Part shown: piece after piece, positions 49,575-57,696 of the stretch | Layout: every line of letters starts with the position of its first letter | Position numbering within the stretch: the first letter of the stretch is position 1 | Assembly: GCF_001514285.1 (NCBI RefSeq) | Contig: NZ_KQ949035.1 | Location: 62,001-126,000 of the forward strand | DNA: 64,000 nucleotides | Reading direction: 5' to 3' | Origin: Streptomyces sp. DSM 15324 | Lineage (GTDB): Bacteria > Actinomycetota > Actinomycetes > Streptomycetales > Streptomycetaceae | Notes under the pieces: generated by a model | The model's database searches: none | Seen by the model: the letters and a program-made list of their open reading frames with translations, nothing else | Told to the model about the DNA's origin: nothing | Program-made: the position numbers and the translations under genes

Positions 49575-51065
49575 ATGACCTCTCCGCTCACCTCACCCGT
49601 CCCCGGCATGCCCGAGGGACGCTGGACCTCCCGGTTGTGGGGCACGCTGCTCGTGCTGTGCGCCGCGATGTTCCTGGACGCGCTCGATGTGTCGATGGTC
49701 GGCGTCGCCCTGCCGTCCATAGGCTCCGACCTGGGTCTCTCCACCTCGACGCTGCAATGGGTCGTCAGTGGCTACATCCTCGGCTACGGCGGACTGCTGC
49801 TCCTGGGCGGCAGGACCGCCGACCTGCTGGGCCGGCGCCAGGTCTTCCTGGGCGCCCTCGGTGTCTTCGCGCTCGCCTCGCTGCTGGGCGGGCTCGTCGA
49901 CTCGGGCCCGCTGTTGATCGCCAGCCGATTCATCAAGGGCCTGAGCGCGGCGTTCACCGCGCCGGCGGGCCTGTCGATCATCACGACCACGTTCCCGGAG
50001 GGGCCGCTGCGCAACCGGGCCCTTTCCCTCTACACCACCTGCGCCGCCACCGGCTTCTCCATGGGGCTGGTCCTCTCCGGTCTGCTCACGGAGGCCAGTT
50101 GGCGTCTGACCATGCTGCTGCCCGCGCCGATCGCCCTGATCGCGCTGTTCACGGGGATGCGGCTGCTGCCGCGCAGCGAGCGTGAACGGGAGCACAACGG
50201 CTACGACGTCCCCGGTGCCGTCCTCGGCACCCTGTCGATGCTGCTGCTGGTGTTCACGGTCGTCCAGGCACCGGCGGCGGGCTGGACATCGGCGCGAACA
50301 CTGCTCTCGTTCCTCGCGGTTGCGGTTCTGCTGACGGTGTTCGTGCGGGTCGAGCAGCGCTCCGCCGGGCCGCTCATCCGGCTCGGTGTCCTGCGCTCGG
50401 GCAACCAGATCCGCGCCCAGCTCGGCGCGATGGCCTTCTTCGGTTCGTACGTGGGCTTCCAGTTCCTGGCCACGCTCTACCTGCAGTCGCTGCTCGGCTG
50501 GTCGGCGCTGCACACGGCGCTCGCGTTCCTGCCGGCGGGTGCGCTGGTGGCCGTGTCCTCGACCAGGGTCGGCGCGATCGTGGACCGGTTCGGCACACCC
50601 CGGCTGATCGCGACCGGCTTCGCCCTGATGGTCGCCGGGTACGCGCTGTTCCTGCGCGTCGACCTCGACCCGGCGTACGCGGCGGTGATCCTGCCGACCA
50701 TGCTGCTGATCGGCGCGGCCTGCGCGCTGGTCTTCCCCTCGCTCAACATCCAGGCGACCAACGGTGTGGCGGACCATGAACAGGGCATGGTGTCCGGTCT
50801 GCTCAACACCTCCGTGCAGGTCGGCGGCGCGGTCTTCCTGGCCGTGGTGACGGCGGTGGTGACCGCGGGCGCCCCGGCGGACCCGACCCCGCAGGCCGTC
50901 CTGGACAGCTACCGCCCCGGCCTCACGGTGGTGACGGCGATCGCCGCCGCGGGCCTGCTCATCACCCTTCCCGGCCTGCGCCCTCGCCGCGCCCGCGGCT
51001 CGGTCGTCGTCGCGGGCTCCACGCCGAACACCGCGCGGCCGGACCGCGTACCGGTCGGTGACTGA
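49575..51065 (+). CDS. MFS drug exporter (DHA2/EmrB-QacA type)
   Basis: A 496-residue, 14-helix major facilitator. The first helix contains FLDALDVSMVGVALPSIGSD, followed by LQWVVSGYILGYGGLLLLGG and RTADLLGRRQVFLGALGVFA (the motif A loop). FIKGLSAAFTAPAGLSIITT is motif C, typical of drug/proton antiporters. The last helix is TAIAAAGLLITLPGL, with a basic tail. Its partner regulator is the divergent marR. Both the promoter and the paired operators lie directly before ATG 49575. Confidence 0.92.
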   Translation: MTSPLTSPVPGMPEGRWTSRLWGTLLVLCAAMFLDALDVSMVGVALPSIGSDLGLSTSTLQWVVSGYILGYGGLLLLGGRTADLLGRRQVFLGALGVFALASLLGGLVDSGPLLIASRFIKGLSAAFTAPAGLSIITTTFPEGPLRNRALSLYTTCAATGFSMGLVLSGLLTEASWRLTMLLPAPIALIALFTGMRLLPRSEREREHNGYDVPGAVLGTLSMLLLVFTVVQAPAAGWTSARTLLSFLAVAVLLTVFVRVEQRSAGPLIRLGVLRSGNQIRAQLGAMAFFGSYVGFQFLATLYLQSLLGWSALHTALAFLPAGALVAVSSTRVGAIVDRFGTPRLIATGFALMVAGYALFLRVDLDPAYAAVILPTMLLIGAACALVFPSLNIQATNGVADHEQGMVSGLLNTSVQVGGAVFLAVVTAVVTAGAPADPTPQAVLDSYRPGLTVVTAIAAAGLLITLPGLRPRRARGSVVVAGSTPNTARPDRVPVGD

Positions 51066-51136
51066 GCGATTCCCTTCCCCTGTGCGCCCGGCGGGGGTGG
51101 TTGCCCTGCCGGGCGCTCGGCGGTGAGAATCGCGGG

Positions 51137-51421
51137 ATGAGCGGTTATGGGGGACGGCGGAATCGGGCCGAGCGGGACGCGATCACCGTGGAGATCGGAT
51201 ACGCCTCGTTCAGCGCCGCGTTCGCGGCGGCGGTCGTCTTCGGCGCGATCGCCGGTCCGGTGCTGGTGTTCGAACTGCCGGACGCCGTCGACCGGTTGTT
51301 GCCGCGCGTGGCGCTGGTGCCGGCCGCCGCGGTGTTCGTGGTCCGTCTGGTGAGCGTGCTGTGGCGCTTCCCCCGGGCGGCTCAGCCCAGCCAGCCGGGT
51401 CGCACCAGGCCCGACTCGTAG
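51137..51421 (+). CDS. Small membrane protein, 94 residues
   Basis: A protein with two hydrophobic segments (about residues 18-42, SFSAAFAAAVVFGAIAGPVL, and 50-72, RVALVPAAAVFVVRLVSVL). No family is recognised; DUF6332-like proteins of Streptomyces have similar layouts. GAGAAT at 51125-51130 ends 6 nt before ATG 51137 and no ribosome binding site is seen, so the message may be leaderless. Its last 40 nt overlap the 3' end of the convergent response-regulator gene. Confidence 0.7.
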   Translation: MSGYGGRRNRAERDAITVEIGYASFSAAFAAAVVFGAIAGPVLVFELPDAVDRLLPRVALVPAAAVFVVRLVSVLWRFPRAAQPSQPGRTRPDS

Positions 51422-52047
51422 GCCAGCACGACCAGTTGCGCGCGGTCCCGGACACCCAGTTTCACCATGGTGCGGCTGACGTGGGTCTTGGCGGTGAGGG
51501 GGCTGACGACCAGGCGGCGGGCGATCTCCTCGTTGGACAGGCCGATGCCGACCAGCGCCATCACCTCCCGCTCGCGTTCCGTGAGCCGGCCCAGTTCCTC
51601 CGCCGCGGCGGGCTCCTTGGAGCGGGCGGCGAACTCGGCGATGAGCCGGCGCGTCACACCGGGCGAGAGGAGCGCGTCACCGGCCACCACCGCCCTTACG
51701 GCACGCAGGAGTTCCTCGGGTTCGGTGTCCTTGACCAGGAAGCCCGAGGCCCCCGAGCGGATCGCCTCGAAGACGTACTCGTCGAGTTCGAACGTGGTCA
51801 GCATGACCACCCTCACCCCGGCGAGCGCCTCGTCCCCGGTGATGCGGCGGGTGGCGGCGAGGCCGTCCAGCCGGGGCATGCGGATGTCCATCAGGACCAC
51901 GTCCGGGCGCAGTTCACCGACCGCGCGCACGGCCTCCCCGCCGTCGGCCGCCTCGGCGCACACCTCGATGTCCGGCTGCGCGTCGAGCAGCGCCCGGAAC
52001 CCCGCCCGGACCAGGGACTGGTCGTCGGCGAGCAGTACGCGGATCAC
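51382..52047 (-). CDS. NarL/FixJ-type response regulator
   Basis: A 221-residue regulator. The receiver has acidic D8/D9, phospho-acceptor D54 in VVLMDIRMPRLDG, and the switch residues in LTTFELDEYVFEAIRSG and FLVKDTEPEELL. The C-terminal LuxR helix-turn-helix reads LTEREREVMALVGIGLSNEE, IARRLVVSPLTAKTHVSRTM. Start GTG 52047 overlaps the histidine kinase stop by 4 nt, so the pair is translationally coupled. This is a typical Streptomyces sensor pair with no obvious target beside it. Confidence 0.95.
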   Translation of the reverse strand: MIRVLLADDQSLVRAGFRALLDAQPDIEVCAEAADGGEAVRAVGELRPDVVLMDIRMPRLDGLAATRRITGDEALAGVRVVMLTTFELDEYVFEAIRSGASGFLVKDTEPEELLRAVRAVVAGDALLSPGVTRRLIAEFAARSKEPAAAEELGRLTEREREVMALVGIGLSNEEIARRLVVSPLTAKTHVSRTMVKLGVRDRAQLVVLAYESGLVRPGWLG

Positions 52048-53324
52048 CGGCTCTCCCCACCCTCCGCCGTGGTCGGGCCCGCCGTCGGCTGCACGGGCAG
52101 GACGGCGAGCACACGGAAGCCGCCGTCGGCGCGCGGCCCCGCCTCGATCGTGCCACCCAGCGCCGCGGCACGCTCCCGCATCCCGGCGAGACCCTTGCCG
52201 CCGCCGCCGGCGTCCGCGCCGGTCGCCGGCCCGTCGTCGTCGATACGCAGCCGTAGCGTCGTACCGTCCTCGTCGAGCCGTACGCGCGCGTGCCGTGAAC
52301 CGGAGTGGCGCACGACGTTGGTGAGGGCCTCCTGCAGGATGCGGAACGCGGCAAGATCGGTGCCCGGTGACAGCCTGGGCGGCTCCCCCGTCACCTCGAC
52401 GGTGAGCCCGGTGTGTGCCGCCTGCTCGACCAGCTCGGGGAGCCGGTCCAGGCCGGGCGCCGGGGCGCGCGGCGCGTCTCCCGGCGCCCGGAGCGTATCG
52501 AGCACCTGGCGCACTTCGCCGAGCGCCTCCTTGCTGGCGGACTTGATGGTGGTGAGCGCGGTACGTGCCTGATCGGGGTCGGCGTCGAGGAGCGCGAGAC
52601 CGACCCCCGCCTGGACGTTGATGACGGACAGGCTGTGCGCGAGGACGTCGTGCAGTTCGCGGGCGATCCGCAGCCGCTCCTCGTCGGCTCGGCGCCGCGC
52701 GGCCTGTGCGCGCTCGGCCCGCTCCCGTGACCACTGCTCTCGCCGGGCCCGTGCCAGTTCCGCGACCGCCACGATCGCGACGACCCAGCCGGTCACCACG
52801 AACTCCTGCCCGAGGGACGCCGACCGGTCCCCGGACGGCGGCAGCCACCGGTACAGCCAGTACGCGACCAGCAGATGCACGGCGCTCAGCAGCCCGAGCG
52901 CGGTCCACGCGGCGCGCCGGTGCCCGGCGACCACGGCGGAGAAACAGGCCACGGCCACCGTGAAGAACACCGGGCCGTACGGATAACCCGCCCCCAGGTA
53001 GAGCGCGACCACGACCGCCGTGCCGAACACGACGGCCACCGGATGCCGTCGCCGCCACAGCAGGAGTGCGCAGGCGGCGAGCAGCAGGACCCGGGCGAAG
53101 AGGTCCAGCCCGGCGCGCTCGCCCTGCTGCACATGGGCGGCGAAGACCGAACCGGCGAGGACGAAGACGGTCAGCAGCAGCGTGGACCGCCACGGCCGAC
53201 GATCGTCGCCGTCGCCGTCACCGTCGCCTTGTGCGCCTTCCTGCGGCCACGGGGGCGGCCCGAGCCGCCCGAACCGCCGCCACCGCCCCGGCGCGCCGCC
53301 CCCGCGCTCCTGCTCTGCGTCCAT
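52044..53324 (-). CDS. Sensor histidine kinase (HisKA_3 type)
   Basis: A 426-residue kinase. Four or five transmembrane helices (about residues 48-170) with short loops form the sensor. A coiled-coil linker rich in Arg/Glu/Ala leads to the HisKA_3 box RIARELHDVLAHSLSVINVQ (phospho-His), then the N-box ILQEALTNVVRHSG and the G-box GGGGKGLAGMRERAAALGG. ATG 53324 is preceded, on the minus strand, by TAGCGT 7 nt upstream (53332-53337), so the message is probably leaderless. The N-terminal 40 residues contain a run of Gly-Asp. Confidence 0.94.
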   Translation of the reverse strand: MDAEQERGGGAPGRWRRFGRLGPPPWPQEGAQGDGDGDGDDRRPWRSTLLLTVFVLAGSVFAAHVQQGERAGLDLFARVLLLAACALLLWRRRHPVAVVFGTAVVVALYLGAGYPYGPVFFTVAVACFSAVVAGHRRAAWTALGLLSAVHLLVAYWLYRWLPPSGDRSASLGQEFVVTGWVVAIVAVAELARARREQWSRERAERAQAARRRADEERLRIARELHDVLAHSLSVINVQAGVGLALLDADPDQARTALTTIKSASKEALGEVRQVLDTLRAPGDAPRAPAPGLDRLPELVEQAAHTGLTVEVTGEPPRLSPGTDLAAFRILQEALTNVVRHSGSRHARVRLDEDGTTLRLRIDDDGPATGADAGGGGKGLAGMRERAAALGGTIEAGPRADGGFRVLAVLPVQPTAGPTTAEGGESR

Positions 53325-53510
53325 GGCGGCCACGCTAGACGTCCGGAGCCGGGGCCGACGTCCGCCGGGCGAGGTGATCAGCCGTACTCCCCTGGAAGTA
53401 CGGCCGCTGCCGGTCCCCGGCGCGCGCGACCCGCTCGGCGGACCGCGTGCCGCCTCCCCGTTGCCCGCGCGGCTCACCCTGCGGCCGTGGATCCAGGCCG
53501 CCGCGGCGGA

Positions 53511-54212
53511 TCAGCACACCTGGCGCAGGCCCACCCCCTGGGCCAGCCGGGTCACCGCGTGCCGGAAGAACGGCTCGCGCTCCTCCACCATCCGGTTGAA
53601 CTGGCCGAACAGCTCGAAGCTGACCAGTCCGAACAGCTGCGCCCATGCCGCGACCAGCGCCGCGACCGCTCCCGGGGGCAGGTCGTGGGCGAAGTCGCCC
53701 GCCATGCGCACGGCCTCCGGAACGAGTTCGTCGGTGAGGAGCGGGACCTCCAGGACCTGCGACCGGTGCGCGTCCCGGACGATGCCGATGAGGAGGAGGC
53801 CGACCCGGGACGCGGCCGGCACCGTCGCCTGGGGCGCGCTGTAACCGGGGACGGGCGTGCCGTAGATCAGCGCGTACTCGTGCGGATGCGCCTGCGCCCA
53901 GCCGCGCACCGCCTCGCACACCGCCACCCAGCGCTGTACCGGATCCGCCCCGGCGACAGCCGCGTGCGCGGCCTCCGCACGCTCGCCGAGGGAGTCGTAC
54001 GCGTCGATGATGAGTGCGGTGAGCAGGTCGTCACGGCTCGGGAAGTACCGGTACAGCGCGGAGGAGACCATGCCCAGCTCACGCGCCACCGCCCGCAGCG
54101 ACAGCTTGGCGGCGCCCTCGGCGGCCAGCTGTCTGCGCGCCTCCTCCTTGATGGCGGCGGTGACTTCGATCCGGGCGCGGGCGCGGGCCCCCTGGGCGGC
54201 GTTGCTGCTCAT
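53511..54212 (-). CDS. TetR-family transcriptional regulator
   Basis: A 233-residue repressor. The helix-turn-helix is EEARRQLAAEGAAKLSLRAV, ARELGMVSSALYRYFPSRDD. The ligand domain (about residues 80-225) ends LFGQFNRMVEEREPFFRHAV and resembles the TetR_C_13 class (VQRWVAVCEAVRGWAQAHPH, YALIYGTPVPGY). ATG 54212 is divergent from the nitroreductase-family gene. Two near-identical palindromes lie between them, one near each promoter. It most likely represses both genes. Confidence 0.93.
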   Translation of the reverse strand: MSSNAAQGARARARIEVTAAIKEEARRQLAAEGAAKLSLRAVARELGMVSSALYRYFPSRDDLLTALIIDAYDSLGERAEAAHAAVAGADPVQRWVAVCEAVRGWAQAHPHEYALIYGTPVPGYSAPQATVPAASRVGLLLIGIVRDAHRSQVLEVPLLTDELVPEAVRMAGDFAHDLPPGAVAALVAAWAQLFGLVSFELFGQFNRMVEEREPFFRHAVTRLAQGVGLRQVC

Positions 54213-54271
54213 GCCCTCAGTCTCCCACGCCGCCAGATCAGTGCACACATTCGAGAGCGGCGCAAAATTTC

Positions 54272-54286
54272 GAGAGCAGTGCTCTT
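54272..54286. promoter_or_regulatory. TetR operator 1, GAGAGC-AGT-GCTCTT
   Basis: AGAGC and GCTCT are perfect 5-bp arms around a 3-bp centre. The site overlaps the -35 TTGCAG (54285-54290) of the nitroreductase-family gene. The same motif occurs again at 54325, and a half site GAGAGC occurs near 54253. Confidence 0.75.
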
Positions 54287-54314
54287 GCAGTGGAGCGCCC
54301 CCCTCCGGCATACT
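54285..54314 (+). promoter_or_regulatory. Promoter of the Ddn-like gene
   Basis: TTGCAG (54285-54290) and CATACT (54309-54314) with an 18-bp spacer sit between the two palindromic operators, about 45 nt before ATG 54361. Confidence 0.5.
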
Positions 54315-54324
54315 CGAAGCAAGC

Positions 54325-54339
54325 GAGAGCACCGCTCTC
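54325..54339. promoter_or_regulatory. TetR operator 2, GAGAGC-ACC-GCTCTC
   Basis: Perfect 6-bp arms around a 3-bp centre, about 53 bp from operator 1 (five helical turns). It lies about 10 bp downstream of the -10 element of the Ddn-like gene, a typical roadblock position. Confidence 0.78.
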
Positions 54340-54360
54340 TCAAACCGACTGGGGTCACCG

Positions 54361-54813
54361 ATGTCGTCGCAGCCGTACTACCTCAAGGGCAGCCCGATCA
54401 ACGTCCGCTTCAACAGTGTCGTCGGCTGGCTGGCCCGGCACGGGCTGAGCCTGATGGGCTCGGCGGAGATGTCCGTGCGGGGCCGCAAGAGCGGGCAGAT
54501 GCAGCGCATCCCCGTCAACCCGCACACGTTCGAGGGTGCGCAGTACCTGGTCTCGGCGCGCGGGCACTCCCAGTGGGTGCGCAACATGCGGGCGGCCGGC
54601 GGCGGGGAGCTGCGGGTGGGGCGCAAGGTGCGCACGTTCACCGCGGTGGAGGTCCCCGACGAGGAGAAGCCCGCGATCCTGCGGACCTATCTGGAGAAGT
54701 GGGGCTGGGAGGTCAACCAGTACTTCAACGGGGTCACGGCGAAGTCCACCGACGAGGAGATCACGGCGGCGGCCCCCGACCACCCGGTGTTCCGGATCAC
54801 GGTCGAGGGCTGA
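54361..54813 (+). CDS. Ddn-like nitroreductase/quinone-reductase family protein (F420-dependent)
   Basis: A 150-residue split-barrel protein of the deazaflavin-dependent nitroreductase family. The core reads SAEMSVRGRKSGQMQRIPVN, then YLVSARGHSQWVRNMRAAGG, GELRVGRKVRTFTAVEVPDE and PVFRITVEG. Members use F420H2 to reduce quinones or nitro compounds, giving protection from redox stress. ATG 54361 has GGGG about 8 nt upstream. Its position opposite the tetR gene and between the palindromes suggests induction by an electrophile or quinone. Confidence 0.9.
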   Translation: MSSQPYYLKGSPINVRFNSVVGWLARHGLSLMGSAEMSVRGRKSGQMQRIPVNPHTFEGAQYLVSARGHSQWVRNMRAAGGGELRVGRKVRTFTAVEVPDEEKPAILRTYLEKWGWEVNQYFNGVTAKSTDEEITAAAPDHPVFRITVEG

Positions 54814-54851
54814 CCACCCGGTCAAGGGCTGACCACCCGCGTGCCCCCGGC

Positions 54852-56102
54852 TCAGGCCTCCTCGGGCTCCTCGGCCGGCGGCGTGGCAGGCTCCTGCCTG
54901 CGGTCCATCAGGGTCAGCGCGCGCTGCGCCATCGGATGCGAACGGACCAGCTCACCGAGGGTCGTACGGCCCCGGGTGATGTCGGCGAAGGCCCGCCAGG
55001 CGGGGCGGAAGCCGGTGAGGGCCGCGTGGAAGAGGCCGGGGCGGCGCTCGAAGGCCGCCAGCATGCGCTTGCCGACCGCCATCTCCACCCCGAGGCCCGC
55101 CTTGATCGCGAACGCGTAGTTCAGGGCCTGACGGCGGGTGTCCACCGCGTCGTGCGCCTCCGCGATGCGCACCGCCCACTCACCCGCGAGACGGCCCGAG
55201 CGCAGGGCGAAGGAGATGCCCTCACGGGTCCACGGCTCCAGCAGGCCGGCCGCGTCCCCGCAGACCAGCACCCGCCCCCGGGAGAGCGGCGAGTCGTCGG
55301 CGCGGCAGCGCGTGAGGTGGCCGGAGGAGATGCTCGGCTCGAAGCCGGCCAGACCGAGGCGTCCGATGAAGTCCTCGAGATACCGCTTGGTGGCGGCGCC
55401 CTCGCCGCGCGCCGAGATCACACCGACCGTCAGCGTGTCGTCCTTGGGGAACACCCAGCCGTAGCTGCCGGGCATCGGTCCCCAGTCGATGAGGACGCGG
55501 CCCCGCCAGTCGTCGGCGACCGTGTCGGGCACCGGGATCTCCGCCTCCAGGCCGAGGTCCACCTGGTCGAGTTTCACCCCGACGTGCGCCCCTATGCGGC
55601 TGGCGCTGCCGTCCGCGCCCACCACCGCGCGTGCCAGCACGGTCTCGCCGCCCTGGAGGACGACCGCGACCGTGCGTCGGTCCGGGACCGCCGAGCCGTG
55701 CTGCTCGACGCGGCTGACCGTGACGCCCGTCCGCAGTTCGGCGCCCGCCTTCTGGGCGTGCTCGACCAGCTGCTGATCGAACTCGGGCCGGTTGATCAGC
55801 CCGAACAGCATCTGCCGCGAGCGGCGCGTACGGGTGAAGCGCCCGTTGTTGGAGAAGGTCACCGCGTGCACCCGGTCCCGGAAGGGCAGGTCGAAACCGG
55901 GTGGCAGCGCGTCCCGCGAAGGGCCGATGATGCCGCCGCCGCACGTCTTGTAGCGGGGCAGCTCCGCCTTCTCCAGCAACAGGACACGCCGTCCCGTGAC
56001 CGCCGCCGCGTACGCGGCGGAAGCCCCCGCGGGTCCCGCGCCCACCACGACGACGTCCCACACCTGCCGCACGTCGTCCGCCGAAGAGTTCTCGCTGCTC
56101 AC
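54852..56102 (-). CDS. Geranylgeranyl-reductase-family FAD protein
   Basis: A 416-residue flavoprotein. The FAD dinucleotide loop is VVVVGAGPAGASAAYAAAVT, followed by LLEKAELPRYKTCGGGIIGP, which has the PRxKxCGGG motif of geranylgeranyl reductases. VVGADGSASRIGAHVG and VLVCGDAAGLLEPWTREGIS complete the FAD site. In actinomycetes these proteins saturate menaquinone side chains or reduce other polyprenyls. GTG 56102 is divergent from the peptidase gene. The distal 60 residues, with MAQRALTLMDRRQ, are variable. Confidence 0.9.
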   Translation of the reverse strand: MSSENSSADDVRQVWDVVVVGAGPAGASAAYAAAVTGRRVLLLEKAELPRYKTCGGGIIGPSRDALPPGFDLPFRDRVHAVTFSNNGRFTRTRRSRQMLFGLINRPEFDQQLVEHAQKAGAELRTGVTVSRVEQHGSAVPDRRTVAVVLQGGETVLARAVVGADGSASRIGAHVGVKLDQVDLGLEAEIPVPDTVADDWRGRVLIDWGPMPGSYGWVFPKDDTLTVGVISARGEGAATKRYLEDFIGRLGLAGFEPSISSGHLTRCRADDSPLSRGRVLVCGDAAGLLEPWTREGISFALRSGRLAGEWAVRIAEAHDAVDTRRQALNYAFAIKAGLGVEMAVGKRMLAAFERRPGLFHAALTGFRPAWRAFADITRGRTTLGELVRSHPMAQRALTLMDRRQEPATPPAEEPEEA

Positions 56103-56303
56103 GATGGTCTACTGCTCCCGATCAAGCCGCCTGCCGCACCTGTCCCCCGCATCCTACGGCGGAGATCGTCGCGGCCCGATGACAGTCCGCTGTGGAAGGA
56201 TCGGCGAGGTGCGCGACCCCATCCCGGCAGCGCGTACGCTCGCACGGTCCCCGAACGGACCAGTGCCACTCTCTACAACGTCGCACCCACAAGGAGCGTG
56301 CCC

Positions 56304-57659
56304 ATGTCGTCGAATCCGGTCGCCGAGACCGTCGCCTCGCTGATGCCCAGGGCGAAGGCGGAGCTCACCGAGCTGGTGGCCTTCAAGTCGGTGGCGGACT
56401 TCGACCAGTTCCCGCGCAGCGAGAGCGAGGCAGCCGCGAGCTGGATCACGGCCGCGCTGGAGGCCGAGGGCTTCAAGGACGTGGCCGTGCTCGACACGCC
56501 GGACGGCACCCAGTCGGTGTACGGCCGGCTGGCGGGCCCCGAGGGCGCGCGGACGGTGCTGCTCTACGCGCACTACGACGTGCAGCCGCCGTTGGACGAG
56601 GCGGGCTGGACCACTCCGCCGTTCGATCTGACCGAGCGCGAGGGCCGCTGGTACGGCCGCGGTGCCGCCGACTGCAAGGGCGGCCTCGTCATGCACCTGC
56701 TCGCGCTGCGCGCCCTGAAGGCGAACGGCGGGGTCCCGGTGCACGTGAAGGTGATCGTGGAGGGCTCGGAGGAGCAGGGCACCGGCGGTCTGGAGCGGTA
56801 CGCCGAGCAGCACCCGGAGCTGCTGGCCGCCGACGCTGTCGTGATCGGCGACTCGGGCAACTTCCGGGTCGGCCTGCCCACGGCCACCTCCACCCTGCGC
56901 GGGATGACGATGCTGCGCGTGAAGATCGACACACTCGAGGGGAACCTGCACTCGGGCCAGTTCGGCGGCGCGGCCCCCGACGCGCTGGGCGCCCTGATCC
57001 GCGTACTGGACTCGCTGCGGGCCGAGGACGGCTCGACCACGGTCGACGGGCTGACCGGTGACGCGCGCTGGCCGGGACTGCAGTACGAGGAGGAGCAGTT
57101 CCGCCGGGACGCCAAGGTGCTGGAAGGCGTCGGGCTGATCGGCTCCGGCACGGTCGCGGACCGCATCTGGGCCCGGCCGGCCGTCACCGTCCTCGGCATC
57201 GACTGCCCGCCGGTGGTCGGCGCCACCCCGTCCGTGCAGGCGAGCGCCCGCGCGCTGATCAGCCTGCGGGTGCCGCCGGGCGTCGACGCGGCCGAGGCGA
57301 CGAAGCTGCTGCAGGCGCACCTGGAGGCGCACACGCCGTGGGGAGCGCGGGTGAGCACCGAGCAGATCGGCCAGGGCCAGCCGTTCAGCGCCGACACCAC
57401 CAGCCCGGCGTACGCGGCGATGGCCGACGCGATGGCCGTCGCCTACCCGGGCCAGGAGATGCAGTACGCCGGCCAGGGCGGCTCCATCCCGCTGTGCAAC
57501 ACCCTCGCGGCCCTGTACCCGGCCGCGGAGATCCTCCTGATCGGGCTGAGCGAGCCGGAGGCCCAGATCCACGCGGTCAACGAGAGCGTGTCGCCCGAGG
57601 AGTTGGAGCGGCTGTCCGTGGCGGAAGCACTGTTCCTGCGGAACTACGCGGCCGGATGA
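56304..57659 (+). CDS. M20-family metallopeptidase (dipeptidase)
   Basis: A 451-residue binuclear zinc peptidase. Metal ligands appear in LLYAHYDVQPPLDEAGW (His, Asp), GRGAADCKGGLVMHL (Asp), VIVEGSEEQGTGGLE (Glu pair), AVVIGDSGNFR (Asp) and the late EAQIHAVNES (His). The bridging and dimerisation lid domain contains DTLEGNLHSGQFGGAAPDAL. It cleaves dipeptides or N-acyl-amino acids in the cytosol. ATG 56304 has an excellent AAGGAG 7 nt upstream. The stop is followed 37 nt later by the phosphotransferase gene, so the two are likely co-transcribed. Confidence 0.94.
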   Translation: MSSNPVAETVASLMPRAKAELTELVAFKSVADFDQFPRSESEAAASWITAALEAEGFKDVAVLDTPDGTQSVYGRLAGPEGARTVLLYAHYDVQPPLDEAGWTTPPFDLTEREGRWYGRGAADCKGGLVMHLLALRALKANGGVPVHVKVIVEGSEEQGTGGLERYAEQHPELLAADAVVIGDSGNFRVGLPTATSTLRGMTMLRVKIDTLEGNLHSGQFGGAAPDALGALIRVLDSLRAEDGSTTVDGLTGDARWPGLQYEEEQFRRDAKVLEGVGLIGSGTVADRIWARPAVTVLGIDCPPVVGATPSVQASARALISLRVPPGVDAAEATKLLQAHLEAHTPWGARVSTEQIGQGQPFSADTTSPAYAAMADAMAVAYPGQEMQYAGQGGSIPLCNTLAALYPAAEILLIGLSEPEAQIHAVNESVSPEELERLSVAEALFLRNYAAG

Positions 57660-57696
57660 GCGGACAAGTGCCGCCGCACTGACGGAGGATGGGGCC

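Noticed and set aside
52875..57659. A 1594-codon open frame on the plus strand
   Set aside because: Only its last 451 codons (from 56304) are a real gene. The rest is the antisense shadow of the histidine kinase, tetR and flavoprotein genes, kept open by high GC.
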